This document shows, piece by piece, positions 12,101-24,600 of a stretch of DNA of 64,000 nt. The notes under the pieces were generated by a model. The model was not told the origin of the DNA and made no database searches. It was given only the letters and a program-made list of their open reading frames with translations. The translations under genes and the position numbers were made by a program. The stretch is from NCBI GenBank assembly GCA_947652605.1, contig OX393580.1:14466159-14530158 (forward strand), written 5' to 3'. This DNA is from Elmis aenea (Eukaryota > Arthropoda > Insecta > Coleoptera > Elmidae). Numbering within the stretch: position 1 is the first letter of the stretch; every line of letters begins with the position of its first letter.

Positions 12101-12624
12101 TATAAACTTTCTTTAAATTAATTTAACATTAAATAATTTTTCAAGGACATACTAGTTGACTTTTAATTTTCATATTATGAAATTAAGTGGGTTAGACATT
12201 GCTCATCACTGGTATACTCTGTACATTTAAGAGAATTACCTAACATTCGGTTTGTGTAATCATTCAAAAAACTTGAAAATTACTATTAATTTGTGATATA
12301 AGGTAATATAGCACCTTTTTTATAAATTGTAGATCATGGCGACGTCTTAAGAATCTTAGATCTCTCAATTCTGACACCAAACTGGAAGACATTAAACAAT
12401 ACACCATACACAATTGCTGGTAGCGCCACCACATATACTTAGTGTTAGTATTTCATAGTTTAAATGGCAAGACTATATCTAACATACCGCAACCTACAAA
12501 TTTTGCATTACATGCTCAATAGAATAAACTATGATAACAAAAATAACAAATCATAAACATAAAATGCTTTGCACTGCACTATCACGGACACAAATTAAAA
12601 TTTGAGCAAAATAATGTCTTAAAG
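9177..12624. other. Non-coding stretch between piggyBac and the Mondo 3' end
   Basis: No convincing coding segment is seen. The right part is probably the 3' UTR of Mondo, whose stop is at 12625-12627, but I could not place a poly(A) site. One hAT miniature (10549-10805) is embedded. The short segment 11700-11825, with CCCGGGGCA-type runs, looks like further decayed repeat sequence. Confidence 0.5.
10549..10805. mobile_element. hAT-type miniature element with perfect 8-bp duplication
   Basis: The 257-bp element starts CAGTGGCG and ends CGCCACTG. It is flanked on both sides by the identical octamer CTCCTTTA (10541-10548 and 10806-10813). Eight-bp target duplications and CAGTGGCG-type ends are characteristic of hAT elements. 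It is GC-rich compared with its surroundings and has C/G homopolymer runs. There is no coding capacity. Confidence 0.92.
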
Positions 12625-15600
12625 CTAGTTCTGATTGTTACTTGATGATGGTATTACCGCTTGACGAGCTTCATCTGGTAATTTTTCTGGTTCTGATAAG
12701 ATGTCGGTTTTTGTGCACAGGTACCTTAATGAATTTAAAACCACTGGAAAAAACAAAGAAAAGAATTAATATGAAACCTATAACATTTAAGTTTTATTTA
12801 TTTAATACAACTTTTTTGAAATCTTTTACATTTTCTAGAGCTGTTCATTTACAAAAATGCCGAGATGTCAAGATAATAATACAAAAAATTATGTAACACA
12901 TTATTGACATAATTTGAAAATTAACTGCAAAAATATGAAAGTAGCGATTTTTATGTTATCAATTTAGTGATATAGACGTTGCAAGATTTTAAAATTTGTC
13001 ACATTGTTACTATTATTAATAGTTTTGTAATAATTATAATGATTTTATGTTAATCATGTATATCAGTAATCTACAAAAAGCAATGTTATTCAGTATTTTG
13101 TTCAAGTATTAGAACTATAGAATTGGCCTTCGAAATTTGTTTAAAAAGAACAATAATAACCACATCTAACAATTTTCTTCAGACAATATAACGGATTTGG
13201 ATTACAAGAATACATTTATTTAATTTCCATCAATATAATTTGATATAAATAATCAAACGTTGTCAAAACTTTTATCTAATTTAATATAATTGTTACATAG
13301 AGTTATATAAAAATTAAACTAACCATCACGTTTATACTTTCTTTACACTTATTTTAAAAAAATTAATAATAGCCATGATTTGATGATAAAACCGGGGCAA
13401 ATCATTGAAAAACTATTCAACACTTGTAAAACTTGGCGGTTTAAAATTCTTGTTACGTTTTAGATAAACACTGTTTTTACGGCAATGTTGATTTCATGAA
13501 ATTTCATAATTTTTGGATTTTTTTGCGGCTTTTTTTCAAATTGCACCGATAGTGTTCATAATTTTAAGAATTTAAGAAATCGGCCTTTGTCCGGAATGTA
13601 ATAAATGATGTCAATATTTTTAAATAAATAACCCAAAAATGGAAAGGAGCGCTTTATTACTTAAAAACAACTCCAAGTCATATATGTATTATATTTTGCT
13701 CCATGATTATTATAAAAATTGGTGAGAAAAATTCAATTGGGAAATATAACCTTTCTATTGCAATTTCATATTTTCTTACATCTATTAGACCGTCACCCTT
13801 TCGCGTGTAAGGCCTCGCCCATCTACCCTCACGGGTGTAAGGCATTGGGTGAAGTTGAGTTTTCTTATTTCTTTCCCATGTCCTTTTTCATTGATTGTGT
13901 CATTTCCGATATCTGCTTGTTATCTCTTCTGATTTATTATTTTTACATTTATTTTCTTTCTCATGTCCTTTTTCTTTGCCTGGGTCTTTGTCCTAATTTT
14001 TCTGTTATTCTCTGTCAGTTTTTTGAGGGTTATTGGTTTATTGTTGTTTAATTTACTTTCAGCTTTTCCTGCTCCCTGTCCCATCTCCATTCTTTTCCAT
14101 CTACTGTGATTTTTTGATATCCTATTTTCGTTGTTCTCCCTTTCTGTCTCTCTTCTTCCGCTATTTGTTTTAACTTCTTTTGAATTTCCAGTTCCTCCTT
14201 AGTTATTTCGTTGTTTATATAATTTTTTTCTTGGAGTTTTAACTTATACTTGTTTTTCATTACCTTTTTTTTTTCTAGTGGTTTGTATAGTTCTAGCTTA
14301 CATGATTTTGTTCCTATCCGTATGCAATTTTAATCTGAACTTTTATACCGGTTCTTTTTTCAATAAAGTGTTCGAATTCCTGTATAAGGTTTGCTTTGTT
14401 ATCCGTATTTATCTCCATGCCTGTCACAACGATATTGTTTTTGGTTCTATCTTTTTCCAATCTTCTAACTCTATCTTCTACGGATTTTATCCTCTCTTTT
14501 ATTATCTTGTTTTCGTTTTTCAGCAATTCATTTTCCTGTTTTAGTTCCCTCAGTTCTTCTTGATATGGCCTCTGATCAGGTTTTATTTCTTTTATATCTC
14601 TCATTATTTCCTTAATCATGTTCGTGAGCGTATCCGTTTGATGTTCTTTTTACTTTTTCTCTTTTTGAGGTGTTCTGTTTATCTTTTTACTCCCTTTAGA
14701 TATGTCTTCTATGTCCTGTTCTCTTTTTCTTTTCGAATCCTCCGACGTATACTCGTCGCACTCAAGATGTTTTATGTTTTTCATATCTTTCATTACTTCT
14801 TCCACCAAGTTCGTAAGCATATCTATTTTGTCCATTTTAGGAACTGATATTATATACGTGATTGTTGATTTTATATCACTTTATAATTTCGGAATTAAAT
14901 CGTTTTGCACACTGTTAACTATTCGCCTGACCTTGACCCTCGTGATAGGACCCGGTATTCTAGTTTATTATCTCCGATTGCCGCAGCGACAAGAACACGT
15001 CCGCTCCGTTTAGCTGGTCAAACTCAACTCGCAATTTCATATTTATGAAGACAATAATATAATTTTTACAATGAATTTTTGTAATATGATTTAAGAAAAC
15101 AAAGGTGATCTATGCTCCGGTCAATTAGTCTTTTTCTCAATTTATTAATAAAAAGTCCTGCTGCATAAAATGCTCTCAGTCTATATTGATGTGGGTGAAA
15201 TTGTCTTAAGAGCATCTAGCAGCAAAGAGACATCATTTTTATCAATAAAATTTCATTTATAAGCTATTTTCCTTTGCATTACCAGGGCATACAATAATAA
15301 AACTGTAAAAGTATTCTGAAGATATTAACTTTGTCATGGAGACCGGGCTTCTTTACACCATACTACGGGTTTACATAATTTGTTATAAAAGAGAAAAATT
15401 ATTTTGAAATAAAAATAAAGTTTGTCCATTATATTCTGTTACTAAAGATATTTATAATAAATTCTGATAAGTTATGATAGTATTACAAAGATCATAGCAC
15501 AAAATAAATGGAAAAAACTTTTTAATCCAAAATCCAAAAAGCATTTCCCGGGAAATATAAAATAGCTTAAAATGAACAGGAATCCCGGGAAAGAAACCCT

Positions 15601-18600
15601 ACACCAGATTACACTGCTTTGCCTCAGTCAACAGACTTCATAGCTCTTCAAATAAGCAATGTCCTAAGATGACGTTAAAATTTGATTTTATCAGATCATT
15701 AAAGTTAAATGGTTTTATAAACAACTGTTGCAGGGAACTGTCGGTTTGTAAGTAAATTATTATCTTGAAAATAATTTGAGAAATGGTTTTGTATATTTTT
15801 GTACAATAAAATCTGTCAAATAATGTTGAATAATTTTGTTTCCAGATATCAAAAACAATTGCACAAGTTGTAAAATTGGTCATTTTTTCAAACCCAACCA
15901 CAAAACTTTTTTTTTTGTCGTCAGTGAATACCAACATAATTAACACGTTAAGCGCCATTTGTATCCATATGGATACAAATCATTTTTGCCCAATGGGCCA
16001 CCTGTATCCATTTGGATACAACAGCCTACATTTAGATTCGGCTGCCTGTATTCTTAAACATACATGTATTACATATAACTATACCAGGAAAGGTTTTAGG
16101 ATGGCCCGCTGGACCAAAAAACCTTTGTGGTCAGCGATTTTTGTTACCCACATTAATATTTAAAAAAAAAAAAGTTTTATGGTACAAATTTATTCACAAA
16201 AAAAAATTAAAAACTGGTTAAAATGTTATTTTGTTGTGAAATTTTTTTATATTACTTAAGGGCCATTTAGAAACGTTAATTAAAAAAAAAAATTGGTGGC
16301 CAGAAAAACCTACTTTTTTTAACATGGTGGCGCTTAACGTGTTAACAAAACATTAATTATTTAAATATTTAACAACATTGTTTTAATTTATATAAGTAAT
16401 TAATGATTTGTGTACTAAAATTTGTTACTCGTTAATGTCATGTTGAAAAGATAACCGACTCACCTGGTCTGAGATCTCCAAGAGTACAATGTTGTTCTAC
16501 CCACAGTAAGGTTGATCTATATAAGTCTTCCATACTAGAAGTAGATACAAAATTGTTGAATGAAACTAGTAACGGTCGAAATAATAAACTAAACTGTTAA
16601 AAGGTTAAGGAAACAACATTTTGAAACACTTTTGCGTATTATATTAGTTTTCATAAATACTCCAATATTTTCGAAAAATTTTATAACTTTATTATCAACA
16701 TATTGACTGTCATGCGATACAAAAATAGCTCACACTGTGTTTAGAACCTGATGTGTGAGCCGTTTATGTTAAATACAACACTGTTACAAGTTTGAATTTA
16801 AAGCTGCGTGATTCGTTTGTAATTTTCATCGCAGCACTGAAGATTTGGTGATTGATAGATAACTGATGGTGTTAGGATCAATTTTATACCGGGTGTTAAC
16901 CACCAGCCGTGAACATAGGGAATTAACATTGGTTTTAACTTTTTTTCGGATTCCTGCTCCCCAATTGAGTTTATATTAAAATTAATGGTAACAATAGAAA
17001 GATAAATTTATTACACATCATTTGAGACCATTAATAAGCTTAAATGTTTAATATTTAGTTTATAATTAATATTTTAAAATTGGATTAATTTTACAAATAT
17101 AAGTAGTCATGACAGCCAATCTGACATTTGTCTTCATTAATTTTTGTTATTATCTGTCAGTTTTTAAATCAGCGAGTTATTTCTTTTTTCACCATTAAAA
17201 CTCTTCCTTTATTATAGTTTTTTTTCTTCATTTTAATCAAAATCGTTAAAGAAATAACTCGCTGATTTAAAAATTGACAGATAATAACAAAAATTAATGA
17301 AGACAAATGTCAGATTGACAGTCATGGCTACTTATATTTGTAAAATTAATCCAATTTTAAAACATTAATTATAAACTAAATAAAGCTTATTAATGGTCTC
17401 AAATGATGCGTAATAAATTTATCTTTCTATTGTTACCATTAATTTTAATATAAACTCAATTGGGGAGCAGGAATCCGAAAAAAAGTTAAAACCAATGTTA
17501 ATTCCCTATGTTCACGGCTGGTGGTTAACACCCGGTATAAATTTAGCATAAACATTTTGGCTTATTTTATTAACACATAATAAAATTTGCAATTAGGAAT
17601 GTAATGAGAGAATAACAAACAGTCTCAGTCTAAATTTTTTTTGGCCAAAGAGTCGACATGTTAGACAAAATTGTTTTATATTCCAAATTAAATACGCATA
17701 AGGATACAATCCAAAATTTCCAATCTTCCATTGTTCTTTTACGAACATAGTCATCAAACATTTCTTGCATTTTGCTGTCCCTCCTTCTCGATACAGGAGC
17801 ACCCGTTGCTGGTAACAATGATTGGCAGTTGCTATAAAGTACATAATGTTATCTTGTCTTAGTAAGACATTTTATATGACCAACCTAATGGAGGTATTAA
17901 GGGTTTCAATCTGTTGTCTTAAACTATCCATTTCATCTTTCAACTGATTCCTTTCTTGTCTCAGCTGTCGTATATACTCAGCACCTTTTTGTAACATGGC
18001 AGCTTTACTTAACTAAAAAAATAGAAAGCAAAGTATAAATGAAGATTAAAGCGTAATATTAATATAGTTAGCCATGCTAGTTATGAGACTAGGGTGACCA
18101 TTTGTCCCCGATTTTTGGGGACAGTCCCCGAAACAAGACTCAAGTCCCGGATTATTCTTGTCCCCGATTTTTATAATTTTCCTATACACATATAAAATAA
18201 CTAATGTATGGCACTTTCACTGTTGCCAAATTATACAAATCTGTTAGTCTGGCAACATTGTAACAGTGTAACCACTTATTGGTCACGAAAACTGGAGTGG
18301 GGAGGAGTTTGTGCACGTAGCTGTCAGCCACCACCAATAATTAGTTTCAAGTCCGATTAAGTTATGTTAGGTTAGATTACTTAGGGTTACCATACGTCCT
18401 TTCTCATGGACATATCCTCTCTTTTTGAAATGTGCAAAAATGCGTGGGTTTTAATTTCCGCTCTTTAATTTGAATTTCGTTTATTAAACGAATGAAAGTT
18501 GTGGTTTGTGGTGTGCGAAAGTTAGTTGAGGACCTTTTTTTTTGTTAACCCCAGCTTAGTGTCCCCGAAAATTTGGAAAATAAAATGGTCACCTTATTAG

Positions 18601-21600
18601 ACCTATTGTCAGGGCTCTTTTTCTAAAAAAAAAAAAGGAGGTAAAGGGTGGCTTTCTAATTTCCTAAATTCGTGTAAAACTTCACGAAATAATTAAATTT
18701 TTAAATTTTTAAATAGGCAAAACCATCTTCAACAAAAAAAGTGGGTAACAGTGTATACTCTCGTACCCCTAGAAAAAGAGCCATCTGTCGGACAATCTAT
18801 GGATTTTCAATCGGCTATTCTTGGTTGTATCTTAGTCTGTATGGTCAACCGTGCCTTCAGTTACCTCAGGGCTGTCCAACTGGCAGCCCGCGAGCCACAT
18901 CCGGCCGCGAAAGAACTTTTGCGGCCCCCAAACATTTTACAATGAATCTTTAATTTGATATATACATAAAATTTCGTTTTGCCTATTAGAATTATACTCA
19001 AAATTGGCCCGCTAAAACTTTGGGGAAAAAAATGGCCTGCACTCATATAGAAGTTGGACAGCTTTGACTTACGTGATAAGAATGGGAATAATGTACATAC
19101 AGATAATAAACTAAACCATAAATTAAACAATTAAATTTACGATCACACATCTCAAAAACAATTTGATTTCAGTAAGATTCAATGACTACAGGGCTCACGA
19201 TTCTCTATAAACATTGTGTAATAAACGTTAAGCTTTATCTCTTAGAATAAATAATTGTGGTGCTTGAGACACCCAGTAGAGAAAGAAAAAAATAGTTTCA
19301 GAATTGATCTAGTATTGCTATGTGTATCGCTAAATGTGACAATAATCTGTGGAATGCAACTTTACCCATCACACCATACCTTTTTCGGTAAGTTTAAAAT
19401 CAACTGAATTAACTAACTACTCTAATGATACTTTAATAAGAATAATTAGAAACATGCCATTTGAAAAATGTATAAACACATTAAAAAAATTGATTAATAA
19501 AAATAGTAAATGTCTCACCTTGGCATTAGGATTCTGATTTAAATGTGGTATAAGCGAGTGTATCATGTCGAATCCATTTTTAATATTATACCTTCGCTTT
19601 TGTTCGGCATGAATATGTCCTACTCTACGCTGATCTTTCTGGGAAGACTCTCTAGTTGGCGAATCCAAGGCACCTTGTGGCGATGTGGGAGATCCTTGTG
19701 AATTAACAGGACTGTTTGAATTCGAAGCGTTTAACGAATGTAATAGTAACTGTAAAACATAGAAATACTTTAATACTTTTACATTAAAAATACATTATTG
19801 GCATTAAATTAATCACATTAATTAACAATAAATAGTACAATAAGGTGAATACACAAGTTAAAAGTTATGTGACAAATGAACAATTGTGTTGTTTGTATTT
19901 AGCAGAGCTTCGAACTTTTTTCGTTTCGGTTTTCGTTCCGGTTCAATTATAAAAAAAATATATCAGTTCGGTTCCGGAAAAAATTACAGTTTTTTCGGTT
20001 TTCGGTTCAGCGGATTTTTTACTTTATAAATATTGGTAGAAAAATGATTACAGTCATTAAATTAAAACTTAATAAAAAATTAAATTTTGGTTCAAAAATT
20101 ATTTGAGGTTATAAAAATTAATCAAAATAGTGAATTTGTATCCAAAATCGCTTCCTCTTTCCAAGAATGTAAAAATATACAGGGTGTTCCATTTAAAATA
20201 ACAAATTTGTTGTCATTTCTGGCGAAACCGGAAGTGAAACAATTGTGTGCATGTACTCAAAAAAACAGGTTTTTTGCACATATAATGTCTAAAATTTCAT
20301 TAATCTAAAATCAAAACTAAAGAAAAAAAAGGGGGTGTACCACACTTCATTAACACCCGGTAGAGAAAAGGTTAAATTACTAAAAATGTGCAGTTTTATG
20401 GGACAAACTCAGAACCGTTTATAAAAATATTCTATCATTTCCAGTTTTTGAGTTATTAAAGAAAAAGTGTTTTTTTGTCATATTAATAATGTGTCATATC
20501 CCCCTTATTGTTTTAAGTATTATAAAAGTTTATGAAGATTATTTTTAGATATTTTTATGTAGATTTTGATAGTACTAAAAAAAATTTTTTACGCTCACCG
20601 TTAAAAAGTTATGACACAAACTCACCTTTTTTTAAATGGAAGCTGTAGTTGGCTATGACCTATTTAAATTCCTTATTTTTTTCCTATTCCAAATATATAA
20701 GGGCTGATGTATTTATTTTCAATAATACGCAAGTTACAAAGGTTTTTAAATTTTTTTAAAGAGAAAAACAAAAAGCAGGCTGTTAAAACAAAAACAGAAA
20801 ACAAGAAAAACCGGAAATGATGGAATATATTTGAGAACTGTTCTGAGTTTGTCTCAAAAAACTGAACATTTTTGGTAGTTTAACCAATTATCTTGACTAT
20901 TAAGCGAGATACACATGTAACCCCATCGAATTTCTACCACCCTGTACAGCAAAAATGACACAGTTTTTAAATATAAACATCTTTTTTTTTAAACTATGAC
21001 AGGCAAAGAAAACTGTTTTACACATTTTATAACACGACTTTACAAAAACGTTGTATAATATACCGCATCAAAATATATTTAGCAACAGTATCTAATGAAT
21101 AAACTTTACAATGTGATTTCTGAATACATAGTTTGTTACTGTATGAATTATTAATAAGTGCATTTTGTACTTTGAACTGAATTAAACGCATTTGTAAATT
21201 CGTGCATTTATATATGTGCACATTAATAGATTACTACTGCTACTAGCTCTAGATTTTTAAAACTTACAGGATCATTAACAGAGGATTGTACGGGATTCAT
21301 ACTGACGGGCGTAGTGATGATGAGGGTGGCGGGAGCAGATTGACGATGTTGAAGAAGAGGTATTGTAGCATTTTCCTCCTTAACATGAACCGAATTTGAT
21401 TGTTGATCATGTGCAGGTCCAACAGCACCTAAAGATTGATTCGGCAGGAATATATTGTTTGTTTGTGTATCTGAAATTAAGCAAAATTTGAAATGATATT
21501 AAAAACTAACAAATAAGTTTTAGATATACGATACTAGATAATTTAAAGTGAAAAATTTACTAAAAAATAAAGCATTCAAACTATTCTTAAAGCATGGAAG

Positions 21601-24600
21601 TTATTTTCCATTCATATTACATTAATTTTGTAGTTTACACCTACAACTCAATAGTGTATTAAATTCAAATTTAAAAAAAGTAACATAAGAAACAGAATTC
21701 TTGAAAATAGTTAACTTCATTTAATCACTTTTTTAAACCGTTTTTGTTTGAATTAACTGAACTACTAAAATTAAATTAAAAACAAATAAAAATGTGGCAA
21801 TTAATTATGACCAACCTGTAACCAATAATGTTTATAAAAAATTTGTATGTAAAGAAATAAAAAGCAGTTCAATGAGTCTTTTAACTACATCATACGATAT
21901 ACATTGAATTTATGATAAGGTAGCAAAAAGGTGCAAGGTCAGAGATGCAGTGATAGGGCAATGTTAAAAATTATGATAAAGAAAACTACCCGCACTTTAA
22001 GTTATCTCAATGATTTAAAATTGAAAATCAGTTTGCAATATTAATATGATTATAGCAAATACGATAAACAGGAAATTCTACACAAGAATGTAAAATTTTT
22101 TAAGATCGACGTTTACAAAGAAGATATAGTTCTACTTCTACAGGCATTTCTCGTAATCTGCTGGTGATTATAAACAATACATTTTTTTGAGTCTACAGAC
22201 AACTTAATTTTCACATAAATTCCTTTACAAAGCAGCGTCCTTTATTGGGTTTTCTGGGTTTTAACTAGCCCGGTTGATCTAACATTTTGTTTTTAGGTGC
22301 TATTTTTGATTCTAAAAAAGTTTTCTTTATAAAATTTTTTGAATTTTTTACAGAATGATAAACTTTCATTTTGCTTGACTGTTATGAAATTGGCTTCAAA
22401 TTAATCATTCAAGTTAACCAGAAATGAACTACTAACAACTATAATGAAGCCATTTACAGGGTGTCACACAAAAACTCCGCAAACTGTAACTCCACTCCGT
22501 TTGTGGTCCGATTTTCGTAAACAAAAAAGTAAATGAAGTGGCTCCTCAAATACGTACTATAAACTGAATTGGATTTATTTTTTTTTCGAATTCAACTTAC
22601 CACCATCTATTTTTTTTACTAATTCTGGTAGAATTTTTTTTTCCAAATTCAATTATGTAATAATAAGTTGATTTTAGTGCAAAACTAATAAGAAATAAAA
22701 AATAAAAGTTTAACAGATATAAGTTAGGTTTCACAAAATTTTCAAGCGTGCCGTGGAAAACAAAAAAATCTTAATCAACAAATGTCATTTAAATACCACA
22801 CTGACGTTTAAATGACATTTGTTGATTTAAGATTTTTTTGTTTTCTACGGCACGCTTGAAAATTTTGTGAAACCTAACATATTTTAGTTCAACTTTAATT
22901 TTTTATTTCTTATTAGTTTTGCACTAAAACTAACTTATGATTACATCATTGAATTCAGAATAAAAATGTCTACCAGATTTAGTAAAAAAAAAAATAGATG
23001 GTGCCATTTGGAAAAAAATTTACTATTGTTTGACATTTAAGTTCAATTGGAAAAAAATTGAAATCCAATTCAGTTTATAGTATTTGAGGAGCCAATTCAT
23101 TTACTTTTTTGTTCACGAAAATCGGACCACAAACAACGGAGTTACAGCTTGCGGAGTTTTTTGTGTGACACCCTGTATGTACAGGGTGTCACACAAATAA
23201 TATACATATAAATACCCATATTGCTGATACTTTCAATTTCATGTAACACGGAATGGTACAGATAAACAACTTTTTTTGACAATTGGACCATAGACAACTA
23301 ATATTGGTTTGGACAATGTGACAGTTTAAAATTAACATTTGATGTTGATGATCTACGATTTGTAAAAACTACAATACAGGGTGCACCACGACCCTGAGAT
23401 TCTTCGATAGCTCCTTTATTAATGAAAATATCAAAAAATGTTTAATACAAATATTGTGCGAACCTATTTTCTACATAACCTAAAATTATTTTCAAATATA
23501 CAGGGTGTTTCGTTTGACCGACATATATAACATTTAATTTTTTTTTAAATAGAACACCCTGTATATTTTTATATTTTTACATTTTTGGATTTCTCTTAAA
23601 ATTTACTTTAAAAAATGTATAAGGTTTTATGGGTCTTAAGTCAACCGTTTTCGTAAAATTTACATTTTTGTGAAAATTTTGAGCGATACAGCACTTTCAA
23701 TTTTTTTTTACATTAAAGTTATTTAAAAAAGCGGTAAAATTTCGTTTAAAATTGAGATTGACAATAGATTAATTAACACTTTGCGCTAGCTACATTTCAA
23801 AAATATTATACAGGGTGTTTTTTACGCTTGGTCAAACTTGTGAAACTTTAAACATCGATAAGTCATTTTTCTTAAATGCAACACCCTGTATATTTTTACA
23901 TTTTCTTGTAGAGAATTTAATTGTCTTTCGAAATTATTAAGCATGTCCTATACCTAAAGTTAATATTTTTAGAGCTATTTCGATTTTTATTAGTATTACT
24001 AAGGCAATTAAAATATTTTAAAGTGGGCCATGGACGTAAGTCGTAATTTTTCAAAGAATTTTTAAACAAAATAATAAAAAGAGCTGCAACTTTAATTTTA
24101 GGCTAAAAATGTACCCCATTTTACCGAAATGTATCGTATAAATTGTTCAAGATTATGTCCTTGTTCTACACACAGCCGTAGACCTTGTCTGAAAGACTCT
24201 AGCTCCCTTTATAACATTTCAGGGGTTATACCATCAAAAGCAACACGAATCCTGTTCTGCACATCTTCAGCAGTTGTTGGGGGGTCTTGATACACCTGTT
24301 TTATGGGATCCCACAAAAATAAATCTATAGGGGTAAGATCAGGTGACCTAGGTGGCCAGGAGATTGGTCTACCTCGCCCTATCCATCTATTAGGATATTC
24401 TGTGTTCGGCAACTGCATTACTTGCTGTGTTGCTTTTAATGGTATAACCCCCGAAATGTTATCAAGAGTGCTAGAGTCTTTGAGACAACATCTACGGCTG
24501 TGCGTAGAACAAGAACAAGGATATAATTTTAAACAATTTATACGATAAATTTTGGGGAAAAGGGGTACATTATTGGACTTAAATTTAAGTTGGAGCTCTT

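Noticed and set aside
12642..12896. Plus-strand 84-codon ORF
   Set aside because: It is the antisense shadow of the last Mondo exon (12625-12743), whose minus-strand reading matches the conserved Mondo C-terminus.
14278..15013. Several plus-strand hydrophobic ORFs of 88 to 103 codons
   Set aside because: They are the reverse of the LINE ORF1 coiled-coil sequence. Lys/Glu-rich coding reads as Phe/Leu/Ser-rich on the opposite strand.
24303..24548. 81-codon plus-strand ORF as a gene
   Set aside because: Only its second half (FNGITPEML onward) is the mirrored transposase tail; the first half is antisense of the other arm. It belongs to a foldback.
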